DNA of 64,000 nucleotides, taken from Blautia massiliensis (ex Durand et al. 2017) (GTDB lineage: Bacteria; Bacillota; Clostridia; Lachnospirales; Lachnospiraceae). How positions within the stretch are numbered: position 1 is the stretch's first letter; each line of letters begins with the position of its first letter. The position numbers and the translations under genes are program-made. Below are positions 36,340-45,962 of this stretch, one piece after another. Under the pieces are notes generated by a model. That model was given only the letters and a program-made list of their open reading frames with translations. It had not been told where the DNA came from and searched no databases. The stretch lies in contig NZ_LN913006.1 of NCBI RefSeq assembly GCF_001487165.1, positions 3,149,860-3,213,859 of the forward strand, written 5' to 3'.

Positions 36340-39039
36340 ATGAAATATATAAAATTTCAGGATAAAAATGGAAGCTTTTCCATAGAAAATCCGGAGAATT
36401 ACAGCGGTTTATATATACCTCTGGCCGGAGAAAACGGATTGAAATCCGCGATCACCCCTTCTCTGGGAGGAGACAGCAAACTGGATCAGAATCATTTTCT
36501 GCTGGAACCGGTAAGCATTGAGAATCTTCATAATAATCGAAACACCAGAAATTTCTGGTGCAAGATAAAAGGAAAAGGTTACTGGTCAGCATGCGGAGTT
36601 TCGGCAGAACAGGAATTTCAGAAATATACTGATAAACAGGATAAAAGCAGCCTGAAAGCCGGATTTATGTGGCAGAAGCTGCACAGAACTTCTGAGAAAT
36701 ACGGACTTCAGTCAGAGATTTTGTCTTTTGTGACAGTGAAAGGTGATGCGGAGGTCCATCTTGTAAAGATTACCAATATTGAAGAGGAAGAACAGGAGAT
36801 CACACCGGTTGCTGTAATACCTGTATATGGAAGAAGTGCAGACAATCTCAGAGATCACAGGCATGTGACTTCCCTTTTGCACAGGATAAGAACAACGGAG
36901 TACGGTGTTGAAGTAAAACCGGTGCTTTCTTTTGATGAAAGAGGTCATCAGAAGAATAATACTACATATTTTGTATATGGATCTGAAGGCGAAGGAACGG
37001 AACCGGAAAGCTTTTATCCTGATGTGGAAATGTTTATCGGAGAAGGCGGTTCTTTCCTGATTCCGGAGGTGGTCAGAGAAGAGAAAAAAGGTGTTCCGGC
37101 AGGAACAGAAATTGAAGGAAAGGAAGCTGTCGGTGGTATTCGTTTTGCATCCAGGGTTCTGAGACCACATGAAACAGCTGTATATGTTGTGACAGCGGGA
37201 ATATCTGAAAAAAATCAGCTGCCGGAGGAGACTGCACGGTTTTACAGAACTGAAAAACAGGTTGCAAGAGAATTTGAACATGTAAAAAAACACTGGACAG
37301 AAAAAGTGAATGTTTCTTTTGAGACAGGTGATGAGGACAGAGATAATTATCTGAAATGGATCTGTTTCCAGCCGATATTAAGAAGAATTTACGGTTGTTC
37401 ATTCCTCCCGTATCATGATTATGGAAAAGGTGGAAGAGGCTGGCGTGATCTTTGGCAAGACTGTCTGGCACTTCTGATCATGGATCCTTCTGTTGTACGT
37501 CAGATGATCGTCGATAATTACGGTGGAGTACGCATCGATGGAACCAATGCCACGATCATCGGAAACAGACAGGGTGAATTTATCGCAGACCGTAACAACA
37601 TTGCCCGCGTGTGGATGGATCATGCTTTCTGGCCATTTGTGACAACGCAGCTTTATATGGATCAGACCGGGGATATGAATGTCCTTTTTGAGAAGATTCC
37701 ATATTTCAAGGATCTTCAGACAAAAAGAGGAACTGCGCATGATGAAAAATGGAGCAGTGCCTATGGAGAAAATCAGAAAACAGAATCCGGTGAGATTTAT
37801 TACGGAACGGTTCTGGAACACATTTTGCTGGAAAATCTCTGTGCTTTTTATGATGTAGGAGAGCACAACGAGATGAAACTTCACGGGGCAGACTGGAACG
37901 ATGCCATGGATATGGCATGGGAAAATGGTGAGAGTGTGGCATTTACCTGTGCATATGCTGGAAATATGAAGAACATCGCAGAATATCTGAGAAAACTTCA
38001 GGAAAAGGAAATGTTTGACAGGATTGAAGTTGCGGAAGAAATGGAAATCTTGTTTACCGGAGACCGTGAGCTTTATGAAAGCCCGGAGAAAAAGCAGCAG
38101 CTTCTGAGACAGTACACAGAAAAATGTGCACATGATATCAGCGGAAATACTATTGTGATCCGTCTGGACCAGCTTAGCCGGAATCTGGATGAAAAGGCAG
38201 ACTGGATGATGGAAAACATCCGCAGAAGAGAATGGGTAAAAGACGGAGAAAACGGCTGGTTCAACGGATATTATGATGATCATAAACGTCCTGTGGAAAG
38301 GGCAGAAAGCAGCCAGGTACGTATGATGCTTACCAGTCAGGTATTTGCGATCATGAGTAAAACCGCACAGAAAGATCAGATTGAGTCTATCTGTAAAAGT
38401 GTGGATAAATATCTTTTTGACCGTCAGGCAGGAGGATATCGTCTGAATACCAATTTCCATGAAGAAAAATTTGATCTGGGAAGAATGTTCGGGTTTGCTT
38501 ATGGAGAAAAGGAAAACGGAGCGGTATTTTCCCATATGGCTGTTATGTATGGCAATGCACTGTATAAAAACGGCTATGCAAAAGAAGGACATAAGGTTCT
38601 GGAAACGCTTCTGGACGCTGCCATGGATTTTGAGAACAGCAGGATGTATCCTGGAATTCCGGAATATTTTGATAATCAGGGAAGAGGATTGTATGCATAT
38701 CTTACCGGTGCTGCAAGCTGGTATATGCTGACTATGATCACAGAGGTATTTGGCGTCAGAGGAGATCTTGGAGATCTGGTGATCGCGCCGGCACTGATGC
38801 CGGAGCAGTATAATGAGAATGGACAGGCATCTCTTACTATGGAATTTGCCGGAAGAAAGCTGGAGATCTGTATCTGCAATCCGGAGAAAAAACTTCCTTC
38901 AGAATATAAAATAAAAACAGTATGGTGTGATGAAAAGGAAATGAAAAACAAACAGAGTACCTGTGTACGTATAGATCGGGAACTGCTCGAAAAGCTTTCT
39001 GTAAAAGAAACACACAGGATCAAAGTGGAACTGATGTAA
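36340..39039 (+). CDS. GH94 glycoside phosphorylase, long type (laminaribiose phosphorylase-like)
   Basis: 899 residues from ATG 36340 after AAGGAG. The N-terminus (IPLAGENGLKSAITPSLGGD, HFLLEPVSIENLHNNRNTRNFW) and the length match the roughly 900-residue GH94 branch that contains laminaribiose phosphorylase. The catalytic acid is predicted at Asp518 in HGADWNDAMDMAWENG. The linker domain around FLPYHDYGKGGRGWRDLWQD is typical. It is 96 bp after the first phosphorylase and read in the same operon. Together the two could cover beta-1,4- and beta-1,3-linked glucosides. Substrate assignment is from resemblance only. Confidence 0.82.
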   Translation: MKYIKFQDKNGSFSIENPENYSGLYIPLAGENGLKSAITPSLGGDSKLDQNHFLLEPVSIENLHNNRNTRNFWCKIKGKGYWSACGVSAEQEFQKYTDKQDKSSLKAGFMWQKLHRTSEKYGLQSEILSFVTVKGDAEVHLVKITNIEEEEQEITPVAVIPVYGRSADNLRDHRHVTSLLHRIRTTEYGVEVKPVLSFDERGHQKNNTTYFVYGSEGEGTEPESFYPDVEMFIGEGGSFLIPEVVREEKKGVPAGTEIEGKEAVGGIRFASRVLRPHETAVYVVTAGISEKNQLPEETARFYRTEKQVAREFEHVKKHWTEKVNVSFETGDEDRDNYLKWICFQPILRRIYGCSFLPYHDYGKGGRGWRDLWQDCLALLIMDPSVVRQMIVDNYGGVRIDGTNATIIGNRQGEFIADRNNIARVWMDHAFWPFVTTQLYMDQTGDMNVLFEKIPYFKDLQTKRGTAHDEKWSSAYGENQKTESGEIYYGTVLEHILLENLCAFYDVGEHNEMKLHGADWNDAMDMAWENGESVAFTCAYAGNMKNIAEYLRKLQEKEMFDRIEVAEEMEILFTGDRELYESPEKKQQLLRQYTEKCAHDISGNTIVIRLDQLSRNLDEKADWMMENIRRREWVKDGENGWFNGYYDDHKRPVERAESSQVRMMLTSQVFAIMSKTAQKDQIESICKSVDKYLFDRQAGGYRLNTNFHEEKFDLGRMFGFAYGEKENGAVFSHMAVMYGNALYKNGYAKEGHKVLETLLDAAMDFENSRMYPGIPEYFDNQGRGLYAYLTGAASWYMLTMITEVFGVRGDLGDLVIAPALMPEQYNENGQASLTMEFAGRKLEICICNPEKKLPSEYKIKTVWCDEKEMKNKQSTCVRIDRELLEKLSVKETHRIKVELM

Positions 39040-39092
39040 CAGAAATCGGTTATACATAATTGTTAAATTACAGAAACAGAAGTATCAATAGG

Positions 39093-39137
39093 AAAACGGC
39101 ATCCCACAGTTGTAAAAAGCTGCGGGATGTCGTTTTT
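39093..39137. terminator. Terminator between the phosphorylase operon and araC-like gene
   Basis: AAAACGGCATCCC (39093-39105) pairs with GGGATGTCGTTTT (39124-39136) with one mismatch, and T-/A-runs lie on both sides. It serves convergent genes. Confidence 0.8.
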
Positions 39138-39176
39138 GATGCTGATAAAAAATATCAGCCATAATAATAAGGATGT

Positions 39177-39917
39177 TTACCACATGGATTTGTAATATTT
39201 GTCACGGTACTTCTTTGGGGTAAGGCCGGTGAAGTTTTCAAAGATCTGGATAAAATGACTCTGTGAAGAGAAATTCAGATAATTGGCGATATCAACTACT
39301 GCTTTATCAGAGTATCGGAGCAGGTGAGTGGCTTTTTCGATTTTTTTCTCGCGGATGTAATCACTTATGGATACTCCAAGATTCTGTTTGAATACTCTGG
39401 ACAGATAACTGGGAGAGAGTCCGGTATGTTCTGACAGATCCTGAATGGTGATACGCTCTTTAATGTGACCGTAAATATAGTCCACACATTGCATGACCGG
39501 TCTGGAAAGAATAGAGCTTTTTTTCTGGAGGATCATTTTTCCGGTAAAATCTCTGGCCATAATATGATGCAGATCTGCAATCTGGCGTACAGTGGTGCAG
39601 GAATCCATTTTCAGAATGTAAAAATCGCTGAGACGATATGCCTGTTCAGGCTCCAGTCCACCGTCAATACAGTAACGGGTGAGCATGGCAGTAGTGACAA
39701 CGAAATGATACTTCAGGTTGGTCAGAGGATTTTTGGAGAGGATACCGGTTCCCTTCAGATGAAGAAAAGAGTCTTCCTCGCAGTTTTTGTTTACAGCTTC
39801 CATATCACCGGCTCTTACGGCATTGTAAAAAGAATATTCCACAGAGGGAGAGCGATGAAGAGCTTCCGGTTCTGTATCTTTCAGCTCATTAGTAATCCAG
39901 TCTTGGGAAATGGACAT
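39177..39917 (-). CDS. AraC-family transcriptional regulator
   Basis: 246 residues from ATG 39917 after AAGGAGG. The C-terminal two-HTH domain (about 145-243) has YIYGHIKERITIQDLSEHTGLSPSYLSRVFK and ANYLNFSSQSHFIQIFENFTGLTPKKYR. The N-terminal part lacks a cupin and instead resembles the helical input domain seen in some sugar-responsive clostridial regulators (LKYHFVVTTAMLTRYCIDGGLEPEQAYRLSD). It is divergent from the binding-protein gene and convergent with the phosphorylases, so it very likely activates both operons. Confidence 0.9.
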   Translation of the reverse strand: MSISQDWITNELKDTEPEALHRSPSVEYSFYNAVRAGDMEAVNKNCEEDSFLHLKGTGILSKNPLTNLKYHFVVTTAMLTRYCIDGGLEPEQAYRLSDFYILKMDSCTTVRQIADLHHIMARDFTGKMILQKKSSILSRPVMQCVDYIYGHIKERITIQDLSEHTGLSPSYLSRVFKQNLGVSISDYIREKKIEKATHLLRYSDKAVVDIANYLNFSSQSHFIQIFENFTGLTPKKYRDKYYKSMW

Positions 39918-39969
39918 ATTGATATCCTCCTTATATGTTGATGTTTAAGGAATGTGTTGTTTTTTTATA

Positions 39970-40036
39970 TTATGACATGAATCTGACATTTTGTTAAGAT
40001 TAATAATATAATCGCAGATAAAAAAATGGTATATTT
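39970..40036 (+). promoter_or_regulatory. Promoter region with candidate AraC operator, ABC importer operon
   Basis: TTATGACATGAATCTGACAT runs from 39970 and is followed by TTT; it differs at only two positions from the site at 33701. A -10-like TATATT (40031-40036) lies 61 bp from the operator start. A second hexamer, TATAAT, is at 40007-40012. The site lies between the divergent araC-like and binding-protein genes. Confidence 0.62.
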
Positions 40037-40090
40037 TCATCATCAAAGGTAAAGCATCGGGGATGCTACAGAAAAAGGAGGATTTATACT

Positions 40091-41458
40091 ATGAAAAAAA
40101 GAGCGGTATCTATGATCCTTGCAGCAGCAATGGTTTGTGGAATGATGGCAGCAAATGTAAGCTGTGTATCTGCAAAAGGATCGGATGAGGGAAAAGTGAT
40201 CAATATTTATTCCTGGAATGATGAGTTCCGTCAGAGACTGGAAGCTATTTATCCGGAAGTAGAGTCCACTTCCAAAGATGGTACAGTTACAAAACTGAAA
40301 GATGGTACAGAGATCCACTGGATCGTAAATCCGAACCAGGATGGCGTATATCAGCAGAAACTGGATGAGGCACTTCTCAACCAGGCTGATGCAAGTGCAG
40401 ATGATAAGGTAGACATGTTCCTTTCTGAGACAGATTATGTGTTCAAATATACAGACAAAGATGCAGATGTTGCAATGCCTCTTACTGATCTTGGCATTGA
40501 TCCGGACAAGGATCTTGCAGATCAGTATGATTTCACGAAAACAACAGCTTCTGATGCGGATGGAGTACAGAGAGGCGCCACATGGCAGTGCTGCCCGGGT
40601 GTCCTTGTATATCGTCGTGACATTGCGAAAGATGTTTTCGGTACTGATGACCCGAAAGAAGTTGGCGAGAAGATGAAAGACTGGGATACAGCTAAAGAAA
40701 CAGCAGCTCAGCTGAAAGAAAAAGGATATTATACATTTGCTTCTTATGCAGACACTTTTCGTTTATATGGAAACAGCATTGAGAATCCGTGGGTAGAGTC
40801 CGGTGATTCTGTGATCAAAGTAGATTCAAAGATCATGGACTGGGTAAAAGATTCCAAAGAGTGGCTGGATGCAGGTTATCTTAACAAAACTGTAAAAGGT
40901 CAGTGGAACGATGACTGGAACAAGGCAATGAGTTCTGAGTCCAAGGTATTCGCATTCCTCTTCCCGGCATGGGGTATCGACTTTACTCTGAAACCAAACT
41001 GGGATGGAGCAGAAGGTGACTGGGCTGTTACAAATCCTCCGCAGGAATACAACTGGGGTGGCTCTTACATTCAGGCTGCAACAGGAACAGATAATCCGGA
41101 ACATGTCAAAGATATTATCCTGGCAATGACGGGAAATCAGGATAATCTTCTTAAGATTTCCAAAGAATACTCTGATTTTACAAATACAAAATCCGGTATG
41201 AAAGATGCAGCTACAAATGCAGATTTCGCATCTGATTTCCTTGGTGGACAGAACCCGTTTGAGTATTTTGCACCGGTTGCAGAGAATATCAAGATCGCAC
41301 CGCTTTCCGCATATGACCAGGGTTGTGTAGAGCTGATCCAGAACGCTTTCAGTGATTACTTCCAGGGTAAAGTAGACTTTGACAAAGCAAAAGCCAACTT
41401 TGAGACAGCTATTCAGGAGCGTTATCCGGAGATCACAGAGATCCAGTGGCCGGAATAA
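40091..41458 (+). CDS. Carbohydrate ABC transporter substrate-binding protein
   Basis: 455 residues, ATG 40091 after AAAGGAGG. The signal peptide MKKRAVSMILAAAMVCGMM is followed by a region with Cys-25-like NVSCVSAKGS; this is not a canonical lipobox, so either lipid anchoring or signal peptidase I cleavage after VSA is possible. The mature part begins VINIYSWNDEFRQRLE and has the family-1 fold (PGVLVYRRDIAKDVFG, FPAWGIDF). It captures an oligosaccharide outside the membrane for the two permeases downstream. No lipidation-independent anchor is seen. Confidence 0.9.
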   Translation: MKKRAVSMILAAAMVCGMMAANVSCVSAKGSDEGKVINIYSWNDEFRQRLEAIYPEVESTSKDGTVTKLKDGTEIHWIVNPNQDGVYQQKLDEALLNQADASADDKVDMFLSETDYVFKYTDKDADVAMPLTDLGIDPDKDLADQYDFTKTTASDADGVQRGATWQCCPGVLVYRRDIAKDVFGTDDPKEVGEKMKDWDTAKETAAQLKEKGYYTFASYADTFRLYGNSIENPWVESGDSVIKVDSKIMDWVKDSKEWLDAGYLNKTVKGQWNDDWNKAMSSESKVFAFLFPAWGIDFTLKPNWDGAEGDWAVTNPPQEYNWGGSYIQAATGTDNPEHVKDIILAMTGNQDNLLKISKEYSDFTNTKSGMKDAATNADFASDFLGGQNPFEYFAPVAENIKIAPLSAYDQGCVELIQNAFSDYFQGKVDFDKAKANFETAIQERYPEITEIQWPE

Positions 41459-41484
41459 ATACCACATGAGGATAATTGTTGATG

Positions 41485-41508
41485 CTGCAGGATCTTTGGA
41501 TCCTGCAG
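41485..41508 (+). other. Perfect 10-bp hairpin between binding-protein and permease genes
   Basis: CTGCAGGATC (41485-41494) pairs perfectly with GATCCTGCAG (41499-41508) around TTTG. Only TTTG follows, so it is a weak terminator at best. Such intercistronic stems commonly stabilise the upstream mRNA and raise binding protein over permease. Confidence 0.65.
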
Positions 41509-41530
41509 TTTGCTGGAAAGGAAGAGCATT

Positions 41531-42484
41531 ATGAAGAAAAAGAGCGTTAATTACGGAAAATGGGGATACATATTTATTCTTCCGTTTTTTGTGATCTATT
41601 TTATCTTTTCGCTGATTCCGCTGTTTGATACAGTGAGATACAGCTTTTTTGAATATTTCCGTTCTGGAATCAAGCAGATTGGTCCTAATTTTATAGGACT
41701 TGCCAATTATGTCAGTCTTCTGCATTCTGACATGCTGAAATACGGACTGAATACACTGATCCTTTGGGTGATCGGATTTGTTCCGCAGATCGTTGTTGCA
41801 CTGGTGCTTGCATGCTGGTTTACTGATGCCAGGCTGAAGCTTCATGGCAAGCAGTTTTTTAAGGTTGTAATTTATCTGCCGAACCTGATCATGGCATCAG
41901 CATTTGCACTTCTGTTTTTTACCATGTTTTCCACAAACGGACCTGTAAACTCCATTTTGTGTTCACTGGGCTGGATAAAGGAACCGATTGATTTTCTGGG
42001 CTCTGTTCTGGGAACAAGATCATTGGTAGGTTTCATGAATTTCCTGATGTGGTTCGGAAACACGACCATCATGCTGATGGCAGCAGTAATGGGAATCAGT
42101 ATGGATGTTTTTGAAGCATCGGATCTGGACGGATGCAACAGCATTCAGCGTTTCTTCTATATTACGCTTCCACTGATTCGTCCGATTCTTTCCTATACTC
42201 TGATCACTTCCATCATCGGTGGCCTTCAGATGTTTGATGTACCGCAGATCCTCACAAACGGACAGGGTAATCCGGACAGAACATCCATGACACTGATTAT
42301 GTTCCTGAACAGCCATCTGAAGAGCAAGAATTATGGTATGGCCGGAGCATTGTCTGTATACCTGTTTATTATCAGTGCAATCCTCTGCTTCTTTGTATAT
42401 CGTATGACTAACGACAATGATCCGGACGGATCTAAGAAAGCAGCGAAAAAGAGAGCAAGAGCAGAAAGGAGAAAAACAAAATGA
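41531..42484 (+). CDS. ABC sugar transporter permease (MalF/UgpA type)
   Basis: 317 residues from ATG 41531 (MKKKSVNYGKWGYIFILPFF). Six membrane segments are present, with the cytoplasmic EAA loop EASDLDGCNSIQRFFYITLPLIRP that contacts the ATPase. A basic tail (KKAAKKRARAERRKTK) ends the protein. It overlaps the next permease by 4 bp (ATGA). No ATPase is encoded in the locus, so it should use a shared MsmX-type ATPase from elsewhere. Confidence 0.92.
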   Translation: MKKKSVNYGKWGYIFILPFFVIYFIFSLIPLFDTVRYSFFEYFRSGIKQIGPNFIGLANYVSLLHSDMLKYGLNTLILWVIGFVPQIVVALVLACWFTDARLKLHGKQFFKVVIYLPNLIMASAFALLFFTMFSTNGPVNSILCSLGWIKEPIDFLGSVLGTRSLVGFMNFLMWFGNTTIMLMAAVMGISMDVFEASDLDGCNSIQRFFYITLPLIRPILSYTLITSIIGGLQMFDVPQILTNGQGNPDRTSMTLIMFLNSHLKSKNYGMAGALSVYLFIISAILCFFVYRMTNDNDPDGSKKAAKKRARAERRKTK

Positions 42485-43329
42485 TGAAAGATAAGACAGC
42501 CAGCAGGATCAGAAGTATCGTGGCACATGTGGTACTTATTATTCTTTCCTTTATGTGTCTCTTTTTCTTTTATGTACTGATCGTGAATGCGTCTCATTCT
42601 CATGCAGAGCTTCAGAAGGGATTTTCTGCTCTTCCTGGAAAATATTTCTGGAAAAACCTGATGAATGTTGCAAATGACGGAAGCTTTCCGATGTTCAGGG
42701 GAATTCTTAACAGTATTATCGTGTCCGGATGCAGTGCAGTATTATGTACATATTTTTCCTCACTGACAGCATATGGTCTTTATGCCTATGATTTCAAGGC
42801 AAGGAATGTAGCGTTTACATTTATCATGGCGATCCTCGTCATGCCGACACAGGTAACTGCAATGGGCTTCCTTCGTCTGATCACAAAGATGGGATTATAT
42901 GATTCCCTGCTTCCGTTGATCATTCCGTCTGTTGCGTCACCGGCCGTATTCTATTTTATGTACAGCTATCTGCAGTCCTCACTGCCGATGTCGCTGGTAG
43001 AAGCAGCCAGAATTGACGGCTCCGGAGAATTCCGTACTTTCAACAGTATTGTCCTGCCAATCATGAAGCCGGCAATCGCTGTACAGGCGATTTTTACATT
43101 TGTAGGCTCCTGGAACAATTATTTCGTTCCTGCTCTGGTTATCCAGTCTAAAAGCAAGATGACTGTTCCAATCCTGATTGCAACACTTCGTGGAGCAGAT
43201 TATATGAATTTTGATATGGGTAAGATTTACATGATGATCACAGTTGCCATTGTGCCGATCATTATCGTATATCTCCTTCTTTCCAAGTTTATCATCGCAG
43301 GAGTGACACTTGGAGGCGTAAAAGAATAA
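42481..43329 (+). CDS. ABC sugar transporter permease (MalG type)
   Basis: 282 residues with six membrane segments, a long first periplasmic-side loop and the EAA motif EAARIDGSGEFRTFNSIVLPIMKP. The start at 42481 overlaps the preceding stop. It forms the translocation pore with the upstream MalF-type protein. The GH3 gene starts 20 bp after its stop. Confidence 0.92.
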   Translation: MMKDKTASRIRSIVAHVVLIILSFMCLFFFYVLIVNASHSHAELQKGFSALPGKYFWKNLMNVANDGSFPMFRGILNSIIVSGCSAVLCTYFSSLTAYGLYAYDFKARNVAFTFIMAILVMPTQVTAMGFLRLITKMGLYDSLLPLIIPSVASPAVFYFMYSYLQSSLPMSLVEAARIDGSGEFRTFNSIVLPIMKPAIAVQAIFTFVGSWNNYFVPALVIQSKSKMTVPILIATLRGADYMNFDMGKIYMMITVAIVPIIIVYLLLSKFIIAGVTLGGVKE

Positions 43330-43349
43330 CAAAAGGTAGCAGGTAAGAT

Positions 43350-45809
43350 ATGACAGTTAAGAAATGGAAACACAGCGGAACAAAGAAACACAGCATGTCA
43401 GACCGTGAAATACGAAACGGTCTTCTTTCGGAAAAAGTAGCAGAGGAGGGTATTGTACTGCTGAAAAATGATAAAAAAACACTCCCTCTGAATATTTCCA
43501 CGAAAATAGGTTTATACGGCGCCGGTGCGGGAAAGACAGTGAAAGGCGGAACAGGTTCCGGTGATGTGAATAACAGAAGTAACATTTCTATTTATCAGGG
43601 ATTGAAAGAAAACGGTATTCAGATCGTAAGCGAGAAATGGCTGGCCAATTATGAGTCAATATACGCAGAAGCACGCAGGGCATGGAAAGAAAAAATACTG
43701 GAAGAAGCAAAGTTTGTGGAAAATCCTTTTGATGCCTATGCGGAAAATCCCTTTGCAATGCCGGAAGGCCGTGCAGTCACAGCAGAAGATACTGTCGATG
43801 CCCAGACAGCAATCTATGTGGTAAGCAGGATTTCCGGTGAGGGAAAGGATAGGCGCAGGGTCGAGGGAGATTATTATCTGAGCAGACGGGAGCAGGAGGA
43901 TATCCGGTTCCTTGATGCACAGAAGATTCCTATAGTACTTATCCTGAATTCCGGCGGTCCGGTAGAACTGACAGATATTCTGGAAGAAACAGAAAATATC
44001 TGTGCTGTCCTGAATATTTCCCAGCTTGGACAAAGAGGCGGACTTGCCCTCGCCAATGTCCTTCTGGGAAAGGTAACTCCAGGCGGCAAGCTGACTGCAA
44101 CATGGGCCAGAAGGTATGAGGATTATCCGTGTGCAGAGGAATACAGCTATCTTAATGGCAAGCTTGAAAGAGAAGAGTACAAGGAAGGAATTTATACAGG
44201 ATATCGTTATTTTGATACTTTTGGTGTAAAACCGCTGTTTCCGTTTGGATATGGACTTTCTTACACAGAAATGCAGATACGCTTCCATGGGATGAAAACA
44301 TCAGGGGATGGCGTTGAAGTTGAAGCAGAGGTAACGAATACAGGAGAAACTTTTTCGGGAAAAGAGGTCGTGCAGGTCTATGTGTCTCTTCCACAGGATG
44401 AATCAGGGAAGGAATACCGTCGGCTGGCTGGCTTTGCAAAAACAAAACTTCTGAAGCCGGGGGAAAAAGAACTGCTGAAAATCGGGATCGACAGAAAGAC
44501 ACTGGCATATTTTTCCGAAGAGCAGCATGCCTGGATTGCTGAAAAAGGTTATTATGCTGTCTGGGTCGGAAACAGCATTGCATCGCTTACGCTGGCTGCA
44601 ATGCTTGAAGTGCCGGAGAGTGTGATCCTGGATAAAACGAATATCCTTGAGAATCAGACTGATATTACTGAAGAAGTTTATGACCGCCAGAATCTTTCTG
44701 CCAGAACTCTGAAATGGAAAGAGAAGGCAGAGAATGAGAAGATTGGAAGATATATCTATTATCCTGAACCAGAGAAGAGAACAGAATGCACCTGCCAACC
44801 GGAAAATAAGATTCCTGCAAAGGATCTGCTCCCGCTGTTTTATGGAAATATTGCTGGAATCTCCAGTAATCTGGGGGCGGCAGGAATCCGTGTTCCTGGT
44901 TCTGCCGGTGAGACCACGGCTGCTCTTTATGAGCAATATGGTGTTTCCCCACTGATCATGGCCGATGGGCCGGCAGGACTGAGACTTCAGCAGAATTATG
45001 AAGTAGACAGAGAAACAGACACAGTATATGGAATCGGTGTCCTTGGATCTCTGGAAAACGGATACCTGAGAACAGATGAGACTCACGAAAACGCAGACAG
45101 ATATTATCAGTTCTGTACGGCATTTCCGGTTGGAACTGCACTGGCTCAGACCTGGGATACTGCCCTTGTGGAAAAAGTTGGAATAGCAGTGGCAGAAGAA
45201 ATGGAAGAATTCCACATAGATCTCTGGCTAGCACCTGGTCTAAATATTCAGAGAAACCCTCTGTGCGGCAGAAATTTTGAGTATTATTCCGAAGATCCGC
45301 TGCTTTCCGGAATCATGGCAGCAGCCATGACAAAAGGAGTGCAGAGCAGACCTGGCTGCGGTGTTACCGTTAAGCATTTTGCCTGCAACAATCAGGAAGA
45401 TAATCGTATGGGCGTAGATGCACAGGTATCAGAACGTGCCCTGAGGGAAATTTACCTGCGTGGTTTTGAGATTGCAGTTAAAGAAAGCAGACCGGTGGCA
45501 ATCATGTCTTCCTATAATTTACTGAATGGTGTCCATGCTGCAAACAGTGTTGATCTCTGTACAGCCATTGCCCGAAAAGAATGGGGATTTGACGGTGTGA
45601 TCATGTCAGACTGGAATACAACGGTTCCGGAAGATGGAAGTATTCCGTGGAAATGCGTGACAGCAGGAAATGATATTATCATGCCTGGTAATGCAGCCGA
45701 CGCAGAAAATATCCGAAAAGCTTTTGAAGACGGAAAGCTTTCGGAAGAAGTTGTCAGAATGTGTGCGGGACGTATTCTGAACCTGATACACACACTGACA
45801 GCAGAATAA
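43350..45809 (+). CDS. GH3 beta-glucosidase with inverted domain order
   Basis: 819 residues, no signal peptide, so cytoplasmic. The usual order of GH3 domains is reversed. The (alpha/beta)6-type C domain comes first (EGIVLLKNDKKTLPL at about 32, then LNISQLGQRGGLALANVLLGKVTPGGKLTATW). A FnIII-like domain follows (about 330-420). The TIM-barrel N domain is last, with GFDGVIMSDW supplying the predicted nucleophile Asp754 and KHFACNNQE the substrate-binding Lys-His. The same inversion is known from Ruminococcus albus and Butyrivibrio beta-glucosidases. It would hydrolyse imported beta-glucosides, complementing the phosphorylases. Confidence 0.92.
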   Translation: MTVKKWKHSGTKKHSMSDREIRNGLLSEKVAEEGIVLLKNDKKTLPLNISTKIGLYGAGAGKTVKGGTGSGDVNNRSNISIYQGLKENGIQIVSEKWLANYESIYAEARRAWKEKILEEAKFVENPFDAYAENPFAMPEGRAVTAEDTVDAQTAIYVVSRISGEGKDRRRVEGDYYLSRREQEDIRFLDAQKIPIVLILNSGGPVELTDILEETENICAVLNISQLGQRGGLALANVLLGKVTPGGKLTATWARRYEDYPCAEEYSYLNGKLEREEYKEGIYTGYRYFDTFGVKPLFPFGYGLSYTEMQIRFHGMKTSGDGVEVEAEVTNTGETFSGKEVVQVYVSLPQDESGKEYRRLAGFAKTKLLKPGEKELLKIGIDRKTLAYFSEEQHAWIAEKGYYAVWVGNSIASLTLAAMLEVPESVILDKTNILENQTDITEEVYDRQNLSARTLKWKEKAENEKIGRYIYYPEPEKRTECTCQPENKIPAKDLLPLFYGNIAGISSNLGAAGIRVPGSAGETTAALYEQYGVSPLIMADGPAGLRLQQNYEVDRETDTVYGIGVLGSLENGYLRTDETHENADRYYQFCTAFPVGTALAQTWDTALVEKVGIAVAEEMEEFHIDLWLAPGLNIQRNPLCGRNFEYYSEDPLLSGIMAAAMTKGVQSRPGCGVTVKHFACNNQEDNRMGVDAQVSERALREIYLRGFEIAVKESRPVAIMSSYNLLNGVHAANSVDLCTAIARKEWGFDGVIMSDWNTTVPEDGSIPWKCVTAGNDIIMPGNAADAENIRKAFEDGKLSEEVVRMCAGRILNLIHTLTAE

Positions 45810-45834
45810 AAAAAATATATAGTAGTGAAAAACT

Positions 45835-45881
45835 TGCCTGAATTCAATTTTCGATTTATCATTGGATTCAGGCATATTTTT
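45835..45881 (+). terminator. Rho-independent terminator after the GH3 gene
   Basis: TGCCTGAATTCAA (45835-45847 region) pairs with TTGGATTCAGGCA (45862-45874), then TATTTTTT. It ends the importer operon and marks the far edge of the beta-glucoside locus. Confidence 0.8.
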
Positions 45882-45962
45882 TGCAGATGTCGCGCAAGGC
45901 AACCCGTTTTAGGCGGAGGATCCTGCAGGCAGTTTTTTATATGCCGTGAAAAGGAGAATACC

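Noticed and set aside
37399..38592. 397-codon open frame antisense to the long GH94 gene
   Set aside because: The sense gene is clear and the antisense product has no family features.
41485..41512. Terminator between binding-protein and permease genes
   Set aside because: The stem is perfect but only TTTG follows. The permeases need transcription from upstream, so a stabilising hairpin is more likely.
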